This document shows, piece after piece, positions 12,297 through 26,691 of a stretch of 64,000 bases of DNA (position 1 is the first letter of the stretch; the number at the start of each line of letters is the position of its first letter). The DNA lies in contig NC_083714.1 of assembly GCF_033118175.1 (NCBI RefSeq), positions 2,852,001 to 2,916,000 on the forward strand, read 5' to 3'. The notes beneath the pieces were generated by a model that worked only from the letters and a program-made list of their open reading frames with translations, ran no database searches and was not told where the DNA came from. The stretch is from Dama dama. Its lineage: Eukaryota; Chordata; Mammalia; Artiodactyla; Cervidae. Both the position numbers and the translations under genes were made by a program.

Positions 12297-13789
12297 TGTT
12301 GAAAATCATGAAGAGCCTGAAAACGCGTGAAAAATATGAAGAGCTTCAAAAGGTGTCAAAATGAGATGAACATTAAACGGTCTAAAAAATAGGAGGAGCA
12401 GGAAATGGTGTTGAAAAAAATGAAAAGCCTGAAAAGTTGTGAAATATATGAAGAGCTTCAAAAGGTTTCAAAAATATGAGGAGAATGAAACGGTCTGCAA
12501 AATAGGAGGAGCATGAAATGGTGTTCAAAAACATGAAGAGCATGAAAAGGTGTGAACAATATGAAGAGCTTCAAAAGTTGTGAAATACATGAGGAGGATT
12601 AAATGGTCTGAAAAATAGGAGGAGCATGAAGCGGTGTTCAAAAACATGAAGAGCCAGAAGAGGTGTGAAAAATATGAAGAGCTTCAAAAGGTGTGAAAAA
12701 TATGAGGAGCATGAAACGGTCTGAAAAATAGGAGGAGCAAGAAGCGGTGTTCAAAAACATGAAGAGCCTGAAAAGGTGTGAAAAATATGAACAGCTTCAA
12801 AACGTGTCAAAAATATTAGGAGCATGAAACGGTCTGAAAAATAGGAGGAGCATTAAACGATGTTGAAAAACATGAAGAGCCTGAAAAGGTGTGAGAAATA
12901 TGAAGAGCTTCAAAAGGTGTCAAAAATATGAGGAGCATGAAACGGTGTGAAAAATAGGAGGAGCAAGTAGGGGTGTTGAAAAACATGAAGAGCCTGAAAA
13001 TGTGTGAAATATATAAAGAGCTTCAAAAGATGTGAAAAATATGAAGAGCTTCAAAAGGAGTCAAAAATGAGATGAGCAAGAAACGCTCGGAAAAATAGGA
13101 GGAGCATGAAGCGGTGTTGAAAAACATGAAGAACCTGAAAAGTTGTGAGAAATATGAAGAGCTTCAACAGGTGTCAAAAATATGAGGAGAATGAAACGGT
13201 CTGAAAAAGAGGAGGAGCAAGAAGCGGTGTTGAAAAACATGAAGAGCCTCAAAAGGTGTGAAAAATATGCAGAGCTTCTAAAGGTGTCAAAAATATGAGG
13301 AGCATGAAACGGTCTGAAAAAGAGGAGGAGCATGAAGCGGTGTTGACAAACATGAAGAGCCTGAAAAGGTGTGAAAAATATGGAGAGCTTCAAAAGTTGT
13401 CAAAATATGAGGAGCATGAAACGGCCTGAAAAATAGGAGGACTATGAAAAGGTCTGAAAAATAGGAGGAGCATGAGTCAGTGATGAAAACATTAAGACCA
13501 TGAAAAGGTGTGAAATATATGAAGAGCTTCAAAAGGTGTGATAAATATCATGAGCTTCAAAAGCTGTCAAAAAAGAGATGAGCATGAAACGGTCTGAAAA
13601 ATAGGAGGAGCATGAAGCGGTGTTGAAAAACATGAAGAGTCTGAAAACGTGTGAAAGTAGGAAGAGCTTCAAAAATATGAAAAATATGAAGAGCTTCAAA
13701 AGGTGTGAAAAATATGAAGAGCTTCAAAAGGTGTCAAAAATGAGATGAGCATGAAACGGTCTGAAAAATAGGAGGAGCAAGAAGCAGTG

Positions 13790-14130
13790 TTGAAAAACAT
13801 GTAGAGCCTGAAAAAGTGTGAAATATATGAAGAGCTTCAAAAGGTGTCAAAAATATGAGGAGCGTGAAATGGTTTGAAAAACAGGAGGAGCATGAAATGG
13901 TGTTCAAAAACATGTAGAGCCTGAAAAGGTGTGAAATATATGAAGAGCTTCAAAAGGTGTCAAAAATATGAGGAGTGTGAAATGGTTTGAAAAACAGGAG
14001 GGGCATGAAACGGTGTTCAAAAACATGTAGAGCCTGAAAAAGTGTGAAATATATGAAGAGCTTCAAAAGGTGTCAAAAATATGAGGAGCATGAAATGGTT
14101 TGAAAAACAGGAGGAGCATGAAACGGTGTT
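13790..14130 (+). repeat. Three locally homogenised 113-bp units
   Basis: The variant catgtagagcctgaaa recurs at about 13799, 13911 and 14024, together with aatggtttgaaaaacagg, giving three near-identical 113-bp copies. They look more alike than neighbouring 113-bp units, so they reflect recent local amplification. Confidence 0.75.
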
Positions 14131-17100
14131 CAAAAACATGAAGAGCCTGAAAAGGTGTGAAAAATATGAAGAGCTTCAAAAGGTGTGAAAAATATGAGGA
14201 GCGTGAAACGGTCTGAAAAAGAGGAGGAGCATGAAGCGGTGTTCAAAAACATGAAGAGTCTGAAAACGTGTGAAAGTATGAAGAGCTTCAAAAATATGAA
14301 ATATATGAAGAGCTTCAAAAGGTGTGAAAAATATGAAGAGCTTCAAAAGGTGTCAAAAATGAGATGAGCATGAAACGGTCTGAAAAATAGGAGGAGCAAT
14401 AAGCAGTGTTGAAAAACATGTAGAGCCTGAAAACGTTTGAAAAATACGAAGAGCTTCAAAAGATGTGAAAAATATGAAGAGCTTTAAAAGGTGTCAAAAA
14501 TGAGATGAGCATGAAACGCTCTGAAAAATAGTAGGAGAATGAAGCGGTGTTGAAAAACATGAAGAGCCTGAAAAGGTGTGACAAATATGAAGAGCTTCAA
14601 AAGGTGTCAAATATATGAGGAGCATGAAACGGTCTGAAAAAGAGGAGGAGTATGAAGCGGTGTTGAAAAACATGAAGAGCCTGAAAAGGTGTGTAAAATA
14701 TTAAGAGGTTCTAAAGGTGTCAAAAATATGAGGAGCATGAAACGGTCTGAAAAATACGAGGAGCATGAAGCGGTGTTGAAAATCATGAAGAGCCTGAAAA
14801 CGCGTGAAAAATATGAAGAGCTTCCAAAGGTGTCAAAAATAAGAGGGGCATGAAAGGTTCTGAAAAATAGGAGGAGTATGAAACGGTGTTCAAAAACTTG
14901 AAGAGCCTGAAAAGGTGTGAAAAATATGAAGAGCTTCAAAAGGTGTCAAAAATATGAGGAGCCTGTAACGGTCTGAAATATAGGAGGAGCATGAAACGGT
15001 GTTCAGAAACTTGAAGAGCCTGAAAAGGTGTGAAAAATATGAAGAGCTTCAAAACGTGTCAAAAATAAGAGGGGCATGAAAGGTTCTGAAAAATAGGAGG
15101 AATATGAAGCAGTGTTCAAAAACATGTAGAGCCTGGAAAGGTGTGAAAAATATGAAGAGCTTCAAAAGGTGTCAAAAATATGATGAGCATGAAAAGGTTT
15201 GAAAATTAAGAGGAGCATGAAACGGTGTTGAAATACATGAAGAGCCTGAAATGGTGCGAAAAATATGAAGAACTTCAAAAGGTTGGAAAAATATGAAGAG
15301 CTTCAATAGGTGTCAAAATGAGATTAGCATGAAACGGTCTGAAAAATAGGAGGAGCATGAAGTGGTGTTGATAAACATGAAGAGCATGAAAAGGTGTGAA
15401 AAATATGAAGAGCTTCAAAATGTGTGAAATACATGTGGAGCATGAAACGGTCTGAAAAATACGAGGAGCATGAATCGGTGTTCAAAAACATGAAGAGCCT
15501 GAAAAGGTGTGAAAAATATGAAGAGCTTCAAAAGGTCAGAAATACATGAGGAGCATGAAACGGTCTCAAAAATAGGAGGAGCATTAAGTGGTGTTGAAAA
15601 AGATGAAGAGCCTGAAAACGTGTGAAAAATATGAAGAGCTTCAAACGGTGCCAAAAATATGAGGAGCATGAAACGGTCTGAAAATAGTAGGAGCATGAAG
15701 CGGTGTTGAAAAAGATGAAGAGCCTGAAAAGGTGTGAAAAATATGAAGAGCTTCAAAAGGTGTGAAATACATGAAGAGCATGAATCGGTCTACAAAATAG
15801 GAGGAGCATGAAACGGTGTTCAAAAACATGAAGAGCCTGAAAATGTGTGAAAAATATGAAGAGCTTCAAATGGTGTCAAAAATATGAGGAGCATGAATCG
15901 GTCTGAAAAATATGAGGAGCATGAAGGGGTGTTCAATAATAAGAAGAGCCTGAAAAGCTGTGAAATATATGAAGAGCTTCAAACGGTGTCAAAATATGAG
16001 GAGCATGAAACGGTCTGAAAATAGGAGAAGCATGAAGTGGTGTTGAAAAACATGAAGAGCCTGAAAAAGTGTGAAAAATATGAAGAGCTTCAAAAGGTGT
16101 GAAAAATATGAAGAACTTCAAAAGGTATGAAAAATGAGATGAGCATGAAACGGTCTGGAAAATAGGAGGAGCATGAAGTGGTGTTCAAAAAAAAGAAGAG
16201 CCTGAAAAGGTGTAAAATATATGAAGAATTTCAAAAGGTGTGAAAAATATGAGGTGCATGAAACGGTCTGAAAAATAGGAGGAGCATGAAGCTGTGTTGA
16301 AAAACATGAAGAGCCTGAAAAGGTGTGAAAAATATGAAGAGCTTCAAAAGGTGTCAAAAATAGGAGGAACATGATGCGGTGTTCAAAAACATGAAGAGCC
16401 AGAAAAGGTGTGAAAAATATGAAGAACATAAAAATGTGTCAAAAATATGAGGAGCATGAAACGGTCTGAAAATTAGGAGGAGCTAGAAGCGGTGTTGAAA
16501 AACATGAAGAGCTTCAAAAGGTGTGAAAAATATGAAGAGCTTCAAAAGGTGTGAAAAATATGAAGAGCTTCAAAAGGTGTCAAAAATATGAGAAGCATGA
16601 AACGATCGAAAATTGGAGGAGCATGAAGAGGTTTGAAAAACATGAAGAGCCTGAAAAGGTGTGAAAAATATGAAGAGCTTCAAAAGGTGTCAAAATTATG
16701 AGGAGCATGAAACGGTGTTCAAAAACATGAATAGCCGGAAAAGGTGTGAAAAATATGAAGAGCTTCAAAAGGTGTAAAAATATGAAGAGCTTCAAAAGGT
16801 GTGAAAAATATGAAGAGCTTCAAAATGTGTGAAATACATGAGGAGCATGAAACGGTCAGAAGAATAGGAGGAGCATGAAGCCGTGTTCAAAAACATGAAG
16901 AGCCTGAAAAGCTGGGTAAAATATGAAGAGCTTCAAAAGGTGTCAAAAATATGAGGAGCATGAAACGGTGTGAAAAATAGGAGGAGCATGAAGCGGTGTT
17001 GAAAAACATGAAGAGACTTAAAATGTGTGAAATATATGAAGAGCTTCAAAAAGTGTGAAAAATATGAAGAGACTCAAAGGTGTCAAAAATATGAGGAGCA

Positions 17101-17989
17101 AGAAACGGACTGAAAATAGGAGGAGCATGAAACGGTGTTCAAAAACATGAAGAGCCTGAAAAGGTGTGAAAAATATGAAGAGCTTCAAAAGGTGTCAAAA
17201 ATATGAGGAGCATGAACGGTCTGAAAAATAGGAGGAGCGTTGTAGCGTTGGACAAAAATTTGAAGAGCCTGAAATGGTGTGAAATATATGAAGAGCTTCA
17301 AAAGGTGTGAAATACATGAGGAGCATGAAACGGTCTGAAAAATAGGAGGAGCATGAAGCGGTGTTGAAAAACATGAAGAGCCTGAAAAAGTGTGGAAAAT
17401 ATGATGAGCTTCACAAAATGTGTAAAATATGAGGAGCATGAAACTGTCTGAAAAATAGGAGGAGCATGAAGCCGTCTTGAAAAACATGAAGAGCCTGAAA
17501 GGGTGTAAAAAATATGAAGAGCTTCAAAAGTTTGGAAATACATGAGGAGCATGAAATGGTCTGAAAAATAGGAGGAGCATGAAGCGGTGTTAAAAAACAT
17601 GAAGAGCCTGAAAAGGTGGGTAAAATATGAAGAGCTTCAAAAGGTGTCAAAAATATGAGGAGCATGAAACGGTCTGAAAAATAGGAGGAGCATTAAACGG
17701 TGTTCAAAAACATGAAGAGCGTGAAATGGTGTGAAAAATATGAAGAGCTTCAAAAGGTTGGAAATACATGTGGAGCATGAAACGGTCTGAAAAATAGGAG
17801 GAGCATGAAGCGGTGTTGAAAAACATGAACAGCTGAAAAGGTGGGTAAAATATGAAGAGCTTTAAAAGGTGTCAAAAATATGAAGAGCATGAAACGGTCT
17901 GAAAAATAGGAGGAGCAAGAAACGGAGTTCAAAAACATGAAGAGCCAGAAAAGGTGTGAAAAATATGAAGAGCTTCAAATGTTGTCAAA

Positions 17990-19700
17990 AATATGAGGAG
18001 CATGAAGCATTCTGAAAAATAGGAGGAGCATGAAACGGTGTTGAAAAATATGAAGAGCCTGAAAAGGTGTGAAAAATATGAAGAGCTTCAAAACATGTAA
18101 AAATATGAGGAGCATGAAGCATTCTGAAAAATAGGAGGAGCATGAAACGGTGTTGAATAAGACGAAGAGCCTAAAAAGGAGTGAAAAATATGAAGAGCTT
18201 CAAAAGGTGTCAAATATATAAGGAGCATGAAACGGTCTGAAAAATAGGAGCAGCCTGAAACGGTGTGGAAAAACATGAAGAGACTGAAAATGTGTGAAAA
18301 ATATGAAAAGCTTCAAAAGGTTTCAAAATTATGATGCGCATGAAACTGTCTTAAAAATAGGAAGAGCATGAAGCGGTGTTGAAAAACATGAAGAGCCTGA
18401 AATGGTGTGAAATATATGAAGAGCTACAAAATGTGTCAAAAATATGAGGAGCATGAAGCGTTCTGAAAAATAGGAGGAGCATGAAACGGTGTTGAAAAAC
18501 ATGAAGAGCCTAAAAAGGAGTGAAATATATGAAGAGCTTCAAAAGAAGTCAAAAATATAAGAAGCATGAAACGGTCTGAAAAATAGGAGGAGCATGAGCG
18601 GTGTTGAAAAATATGAAGAGCCTGAAAAGGTGTGAAAAATATGAAGAGTTTCAAAACATGTAAAAATATGAGGAGCATGAAGAATTCTGAAAAATATGAG
18701 GAGCATGAAACCGTGTTGAATAAGACGAAGAGCCTAAAAAGGAGTGAAAAATATGAAGAGCTTCAAAAGGTGTCAAATATATAAGGAGCATGAAACGGTC
18801 TGAAAAATAGGAGCAGCCTGAAATGTTGTGGAAAAACATGAAGAGACTGAAAATGTGCGAAAAATATGAAGAGCTTCATAAGGTTTCAAAATTATGATGC
18901 GCATGAAACTGTCTTAAAAATAGGAAGAGCATGAAGCGGTGTTGAAAAACATGAAGAGCCTGAAAAGGTGTGAAATATATGAAGAGCTACAAAATGTGTC
19001 AAAAATATGAGGAGCATGAAGCGTTCTGAAAAATAGGAGGAGCATGAAACGGTGTTGAAAAACACGAAGAGCCTAAAAACGAGTGAAATATATGAAGAGC
19101 TTCAAAAGAAGTCAAAAATATAAGAAGCATGAAACGGTCTGAAAAATAGGAGGAGCATGAGCGGTGTTGAAAAATATGAAGAGCCTGAAAAGGTGTGAAA
19201 AATATGAAGAGTTTCAAAACATGTAAAAATATGAGGAGCATGAAGCATTCTGAAAAATAGGAGAAGCATGAAACGGTGTTGAATAAGACGAAGAGCCTAA
19301 AAAGGAGTGAAAAATATGAAGAGCTTCAAAAGGTGTCAAATATATAAGGAGCATGAAACGGTCTGAAAAATAGGAGCAGCCTGAAACGGTGTGGAAAAAC
19401 ATGAAGAGACAGAAAATGTGTGAAAAATATGAAGAGCTTCATAAGGTTTCAAAATTATGATGCGCATGAAACTGTCTTAAAAATAGGAAGAGCATGAAGC
19501 GGTGTGGAAAAACATGAAGAGCCTGAAAAGGTGTGAAATATATGAAGAGCTACAAAATGTGTCAAAAATATGAGGAGCATGAAGCGTTCTGAAAAATAGG
19601 AGGAGCATGAAACGGTGTTGAAAAACACGAAGATCCTAAAAAGGAGTGAAATATATGAAGAGCTTCAAAAGAAGTCAAAAATATAAGGAGCATGAAACGG
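17990..19700 (+). repeat. 563-bp higher-order repeat (five 113-bp units), about three copies
   Basis: The stretch aaaacatgtaaaaatatg lies at 18090, 18653 and 19216, exactly 563 bp apart, and 5 x 113 is 565. Other markers keep the spacing: atgatgcgcatgaaactgtc near 18331, 18894 and 19458, and gaataagacgaagagcc in each copy. The copies differ by a few substitutions only. The pattern fades after about 19.7 kb. Confidence 0.85.
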
Positions 19701-22700
19701 TCTGAAAAATAGGAGGAGCATGAAGCGGTGTTGAAAAACATGAAGAGCCTGAAAACGTGTGAAATATATGAAGAGGTTCAAAAGGTGTCAAAAATAGGAG
19801 GAGCATGAAACAGTTTGAAAAATAGGAAGAGCATGAAGTGGTGTTGAAAAACATGAAGAGCCTGAAAAGGTTTGAATAATATGAAGAGCTTCAATAGGAG
19901 TCAAATATATGAGGAGCATGAAACTGTCTGAAAAATAGGAGGAGCAGGAAACGGACTGAAAAATAGGAGGAGCATGAAGCGGTGTTGAAAAACATGAAAA
20001 GCCTGAAAAGGTGTGAAAAATAAGAAGAGCTTCAAAAGGTGTCAAAAATATGAGGAGCATGAAACGGTCTGAAAAACAGGAGGAGCATGACGCGGTGTTG
20101 AAAAACATGAGGAGCCTGAAAAGCTGTGAAATATATGAAGAGCTTCAAAAGGTTTCAAAAATATGAGGAGCATGAAAAGGTCTGAAGAATAGGAGGAGTA
20201 AGAAGCGGTGTTGAAAAACATGAAGAGCCTGAAAAGGTGTGAAATACATGAAGAGCTTCAAAATTGTCAAAAATATGAAGAGGATGAAACGCTCTGAAAA
20301 ATAGGAGGAGCATGAAGCGGTGTTGCAAAACATGAAGAGCCTGAAAAGGTGTGAAAAACATGAAGAGCCTGAAAATGTGTGAAATATATGAAGAGCTTCA
20401 AAAGGTGTCAAATATATAAGGAGCATGAAACGGTCTGAAAAATAGCAGGAGCGTGAAACGGTGTTCAAAAACATGAAGAGCCTGAAAAAGTGTGAAATAT
20501 ATGAAGAGGTTCAAAAGGTGTCAAAAATATGAGGAACACGAAACGGTCTGAAAAATAGGAGGAGCAAGAATCGGTGTTGAAAAAAAGAAGAGCTTGAAAA
20601 GTTGTGAAATATATGAAGAGCTTCAAAATGTGTCAAATATATGAGGAGCATGAAACGGTCTGAAAAATAGGAGCAGCATGAAGCGGTGTTGAAAAACATA
20701 AACAGCCTGAAAAGTTGTGAAATATATGAAGAGCTTCAAAATGTGTCAAAAATATGAGGAGCATGAAACGTTCTGAAGATTAGGAGGAGCATGAAAAAGT
20801 CTTCAAAAACATGAAGAGCCTGAAAAGGTGTGAAAAATATGAAGAGCTTCAAAAGGTGTCAAAAATATGAGGAGCATGAAACGGTCTCAAAAATAGGAGG
20901 AGCATGAAACGGTGTTCAAAAACATGAAGAGCCTGAAAAGGTGTGAAACATATGAAAAGCATCAAAAGGTGTGAAATATATGAGGAGCCTGAAACGATCT
21001 GCAAAACAGGAGGAGCATGAATCGGTGTTGAAAAAAATGAAGAGCATGAAAAGGTGTGAAAAATATGAAGAGCTTCAAAAGGTGTCAAAAATATGAGAAG
21101 GAAGAAACCTTGTGAAAAAATCAGGGGGAAGAAGTGGTGTCTAAAAACATGAAGAGCCTGAAAAAGTGTGAAAAAGATGAAGAGCTTCAAAAGGTGTCAA
21201 AAATATGAGGAGCATGAAACAGTCTGAAAAATAGGAGGAGCATGAAACGGTGTTCAAAAACATGAAGAGCCTCAAAAGGTGTGAAAAATATGAAGAACTT
21301 AAAAACGTGTCAAAAATAGGAGGAGTTTCAAAGGGTCCGAAAAATAGGAAGAGCATGAAGGGGTGTTGCAAAACATGAAGAGCCTGAAAAGGTGTGAAAA
21401 ACATGAAGAGCCTGAAAAGGTGTAAAAAATATGAAGAGCTTCAAAAGGTGTGAAAAATATGAAGAGCTTCAAAAGGTGTCAAAAATATGAGGAGCATGAA
21501 ACGGTCTGAAATTTAGGAGGAGCAAGAAACGGTGTTCAAAAACATGATGAGCATGAAAACTTGTGAAAAATAGGAACAGCTTCAAAAGGTGTCAAAAAAA
21601 TGAGGAGCATGAAAGAATTTGAAAAATATGAGGAACATGAAGCTGCGTTCAAAAACAAGAAGAGCCTGAAAAGGTTTGAAATATATGAAGAGCTTCAAAA
21701 GGTGTCAAAAACATGAGGAGCAGGAAACGGTCTGAAAAATAGGAGCAGCATGAAGTGGTGTTGAAAAACATGAAGAGCCTGAAAAGGTGTGAAAAATATG
21801 AAGGACTTCAAAAGGTTTCAATAATATGAGGAGCATGAAACTTTCTGAAAAATATGCGGAACACGAAACTGTCTGAAAAATAGGAGGAGCATGAAACGGT
21901 GTTGAAAAACATGAAAAGCAGGAATAAGGGTGAAATATATGAAGAGCGTCAAAAGGTGTTAAAAATATGAGGAGCATGAAACGGTCTGAAAACTAGGAGG
22001 AGCAAGAAACGGTGTTGAAAAACATGAAGAGCCTGAAAAGGTGTGAAAAATATTAAGAGCTTCAAAATGTGTCAAAAATACGAGGAGCATCAAGCGGTCT
22101 GAAAATTAGGAGGAGCATGAAACGGTGTTGAAAAACCTGAAGTGCCTTAAAAGGTGTGAAGAATATGAAGAAAGTCAAAAGGTGTTAAAAATATGAGGAG
22201 AGTGAAATGGACTGAAAAATATGGGGTGCATGAAACGGTCTGAACAATCAGAGAAGCATGAAACGGAGTTGAAAAACATGAAGAGCTGTGAAAGTTTTGA
22301 AAAATATGAAGAGCTTCAAAAGGTGTCAAAAATATGAGGAGCATGAAACGGTCTCAAAAGTAGGAGGAGCAGAAACGGTCTGAAAAATAGATAGAACATG
22401 AAACGGTGTTTAAAATCATGAAGAGCTTCAAAAGGTGACAAAAATATGAGGAGCATGAAACGGTCTGAAAACAATGAGGAGCATGAAACGGTCTGCAAAA
22501 TAGGAGAAGCATGAAACGGTGTTGAAAAACATGAAGAGCCTGAAAATGTGTGAAAAATATGAGGAGCATGAAACGGTCTTAAAAATATGTGGAGCAGAAA
22601 GCGGTGTTCAAAAACATGAAGAGCCTGGCAAGGTGTGAAAAATATGAAGAGCTTCAAAAGGTGTGAAATATATGAAGAGCATGAAAAGTTCTGAAAAATA

Positions 22701-24529
22701 GGAGTAGAATGAAGCGGTGTTGAAAAACATGAAGAGCTTGAAAAGGTGTGAAATATATGAAGAGCTTCAAAAGATGTGATAAATAGGAGGAGCATGAAGC
22801 GGTGTTCAAACACATGAAGAGCTTGAAAAGGTGTGAAATATATGAAGAGCTTCAATAGGTGTGAAAAATAGGAGGAGCATGAAGCTTTGTTCAAAAACAA
22901 GAAGAACCTGAAAACGTGTGAAAAATATGAAGAGCTTCAAAAGGTGTCAAAAATAGGAGGAGCATGAAACGGTCTGAAAAATAGTAGGAGCATGAAACGG
23001 TGTTGTAAGACGTGAAGAGCCTGAAAAGGTGTGAAAAATATCAAGAGCTACAAAAATGTGTCAAAAATAGGAGGAGCATGAAACAGTCTGAAAAATAGGA
23101 GGAGCATGAAACGGTGTTGAAAAACATGAAGAGCCTGAAAAGGTGTGAAAAATATCAAGAGTTTCAAAAATGTGTCAAAAATATGAGGAGCATGAACTGG
23201 TCTGAAAAATAGGAGGAGCATGAAACGTTGTTGAAAAACTTGAAGAGCATGAAAAGGATTGAAAAATATGAAGAGCTTCAAAAGGTGTGAAAAATAGGAG
23301 TAGCATGAAGCGGTGTTCAAAAACTTGAAGATCCTGAAAATGTGTTAAAAATATGAAGAGCTTAAAAGGTTTCAAAAATATGAGGAACATGAAATGGTCT
23401 GAAAAATAGGTTGAGCATGGAAGGGTGTTCAAAAACATGAAGAGCCTGAAAGGTGTGAATAATATGAAGCCTTCAAAACGTAGCAAAAATATGAGGAGCA
23501 TGAAACGGTCTGAAAAATAGGAGGAGCATGAAGCGCTGTTCAAAATCATGAAGAGCCTGAAAAGGGGTGAAATATATGAAGAGCTTCAAAAGGTGTCAAA
23601 AATATGAGGAGCATGAAATGGTCTGAAAAATAGGAGGAGCATGAAAAGGTGTTCAAAAACATGAAGAGCTGAAAGGTGTGAAAATCATGAAAGGCTTCAA
23701 AACGTGTCAAAAATATGAGGAGCATGAAACAGTCTGAAAAATAGGAGGAGCATGAAGCGGTGTTGAAAAACATGAAGAGCCTGAAAAGGTGTTAAAAATA
23801 TGATGAGCTTCAAAAGGTGTCAAAAATATGAGGAGCATGAAACGGTCTGAAAAATAGGAGCAGAATGAAGCGGTGTTGAAAAACATGAAGAGCCTGAAAA
23901 GGTGTGAAAAATATGAAAAGATTCAAAAGGTGTCAAAAATATGAGGAGCATGAAACGGTCTGAAAAATAGGAGGAGCATGAAGCGGTGTTGAAAAACAAG
24001 AAGAGCCTTAAAAGGCGTTAAAAATATGAAGAGCTTCAAAAGGTGTCAAAAATATGAGGAGCATGAAACAGTCTGAAAAATAGGAGGAGCATGAGGAGGT
24101 GTTGAAAAACATGAAGAGCATGAAACGGTTTGAAAAACATGAAGAGCTTCAAAACGTATCAAAAACAGGAGTAGCACGAAACGTTCTGCAAAATATGAGG
24201 AGCATGAAACGCTGTTCAAAATCATAAAGAGCCTGAAAAGGTGTGAAAAATATGAAGAGCTTAAAAGGTGTCTGCAATATGAGAAGCATGAAATGGTCTG
24301 AAAAATATGAGGGGCATGAAGTCGTGTTTAGAACCATGAAGAGCCTGAAAAGGTGTGAAAAATATGAAGAGCTTCAAAAGGTGTGAAAAATATGAGGAGC
24401 ATGAATCGGTCTGAAAAATAGGAGGAGCATGAGGCGGTGTTGAAAAACATGAAAAGCACGAAAAGGTGTGAAAAATATGAACAGCTCTAAGGTTTGAAAA
24501 ATATGAGAGCTTCAAAAGATGTCAAAAAT

Positions 24530-24790
24530 ATGAGGAGCATGAAACGGTCTGAAAAATAGGAGGAGCATGAAGCGGTGTGGAAAAACATGAAGAGCCTGAA
24601 AAGGTGTGAACTATATGAGGAGCCTCAAAGGATGTCAAAAATATGAGGAGCATGAAACGGTCTGAAAAATAGGAGGAGCATGAAGCGGTGTGGAAAAACA
24701 TTAAGAGCCTGAAAAGGTGTGAACTATATGAGGAGCCTCAAAGGATGTCAAAAATATGAGGAGCATGAAACGGTCTGAAAAATAGGAGGG
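24530..24790 (+). repeat. Near-perfect tandem pair of 113-bp units
   Basis: The private string gtgaactatatgaggagcc occurs near 24607 and 24720, 113 bp apart, with near-identical surroundings including gcggtgtggaaaaacat. One base differs (acatgaag versus acattaag). Confidence 0.8.
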
Positions 24791-26691
24791 GCATAAAGTG
24801 GTGTTCAAATACATGAAGAGCCTGAAAATGTTTGAAAAATATGAAGAGCTTAAAAAAGGTGTCAATAATATGAGGAGCATGAAAAGGTATGTAAAATAGG
24901 AGAAGCATGAAGCAGTGTTGAAAAATATGAAGAGCCTGAAAAGGTGTGAAAAATATGAAGAGCTTCAAAAGGTGTCAAAAATATGAGGAGCATGAAACGG
25001 TTTGAAAAATGGAGGAGAAAGAAACGGTGTTCATAAACATGAAGAGCCTGAAAAGGTGTGAAAAATATGAAGAGCTTCAAAAGGTGTCAAGAATATGAGG
25101 AGCATGAAACAGTCTGAAAAATAGGAGGAGCATGAAGTGGTATTGAAAAACATGAAGATCCTGAAAAGGTGTGAAATATATAAAGAGCTTCAAAAGGTGT
25201 CAAAAATATGAGGAGCATGAAATGGTCTGAAAAATAAGAGGAGCATGAAGTGGTGCTGAAAAATATGAAGAGCCTGAAAAGGTGCTAAAAATATGAAGAG
25301 ATTCAAAAGGTGTCAAAAATATGAGGAGCATGAAACGGTCTTAAAAATAGGAGCAGCATGAAGCGTTGTAGAAAAACATAAACAGCCTGACAAGGTGTGA
25401 AATATATGAAGAGCTTCAAAAAGTGTAAAAAATATGAGGAGCATGAAAAGGTCTGAAAAATAGGAGGTGCGTGAAGCGGTGTTGAAACACATGAAGAGCC
25501 TGAAAAGTTGTGAGAAATATGAAGAGCTTCAAAAGGTGTGAAAAATATTAGGATCATGAAACAGTAGGAAAAGTAGGAGGAGCATGAAGCGGTATTGAAA
25601 AACATGAAGAGCCTGAAATTGTGTGAAATATACGAAGAGCGCCAAAATGTGTCAAAAATATGAGGAGCATGAAACGGTCTGAAAAATAGGAGGAGCATGA
25701 AGTGGTGTTCAAAAACATGAAGAGTCTGAAAACGTGTGAAAAATATGAAGAGCTTCAAAAGGTGTCAAAAATATGAGGAGCATGAAACGGTCTGAAAAAT
25801 AGGAGGAGCATGAAACGGTGTTCAAAAAATGAAGAGCCTGAAAAGGTGTGAAAAATATGAAGAGTTTCAAAAGGTTTCAAAAATATGAGGAGCATGAAAT
25901 CGTGTTCAAAAACATGAAGAGCCTGGAAAGGTCTGAAAAATATGAAGAGCTTCAAAACGAGTCAAAATTATGAGGAGCCTAAAAGCGTCTGAAAATTAGA
26001 GGAGCATGAAGCGGTGTTGAGAAACATGAAGATCATGAAAAGGTGTGAAAAATATGAAGAGCTTCAAAAGGTGTCAAAAATATGAGGAACTTGAAACGCT
26101 CTGAAAAATAGGAGGAGAATGAAAGGGTGTTCAAATCATGAAGAGATTGAAAAGGTGTGAAAAATATGAAGAGCTTCAAAGGGTGTGAAATACATGAGGA
26201 GAATAAACGGTCTGAAAAATAGGAGGAGCATGAAGCGGTGTGCAAAAACATGTAGAGCCTGACAAGCTGTTAAAAATATGAAGAGCTTCAAAAGGTGTCA
26301 AAATGATGAGGAGCATGAACCGGTCTGAAAAATAGGAGGAGCATGAAGCGGTGTTCAAAAACATGAAGAGCCTGAAAAGGTGTGAAAAATATCAAGAGCT
26401 TCAAAATGTTTCAAAAATATGAGGAGCATGAAACAGTCTGAAAAATAGGAGGAGCATGAAGCGGTGTACAAAAACATGAAGAGCCTGAAAAGGTGTGAAA
26501 AATATGAAGAATTTCAAAAGGTGTCAAAAATATGAGGAGCATGGAACAGACTGAAAAATCGGAGGAGCATGAAGCAGTGTTGAAAAACATAAAGAGCCTG
26601 AAAAGGTGTAAAAAATATGAAGAGCTTCAAAGGGTGTGAAATACATGAGGTCCATGAAACGGTCTGAAGAATAGGAGGAGCATGAAACTGT

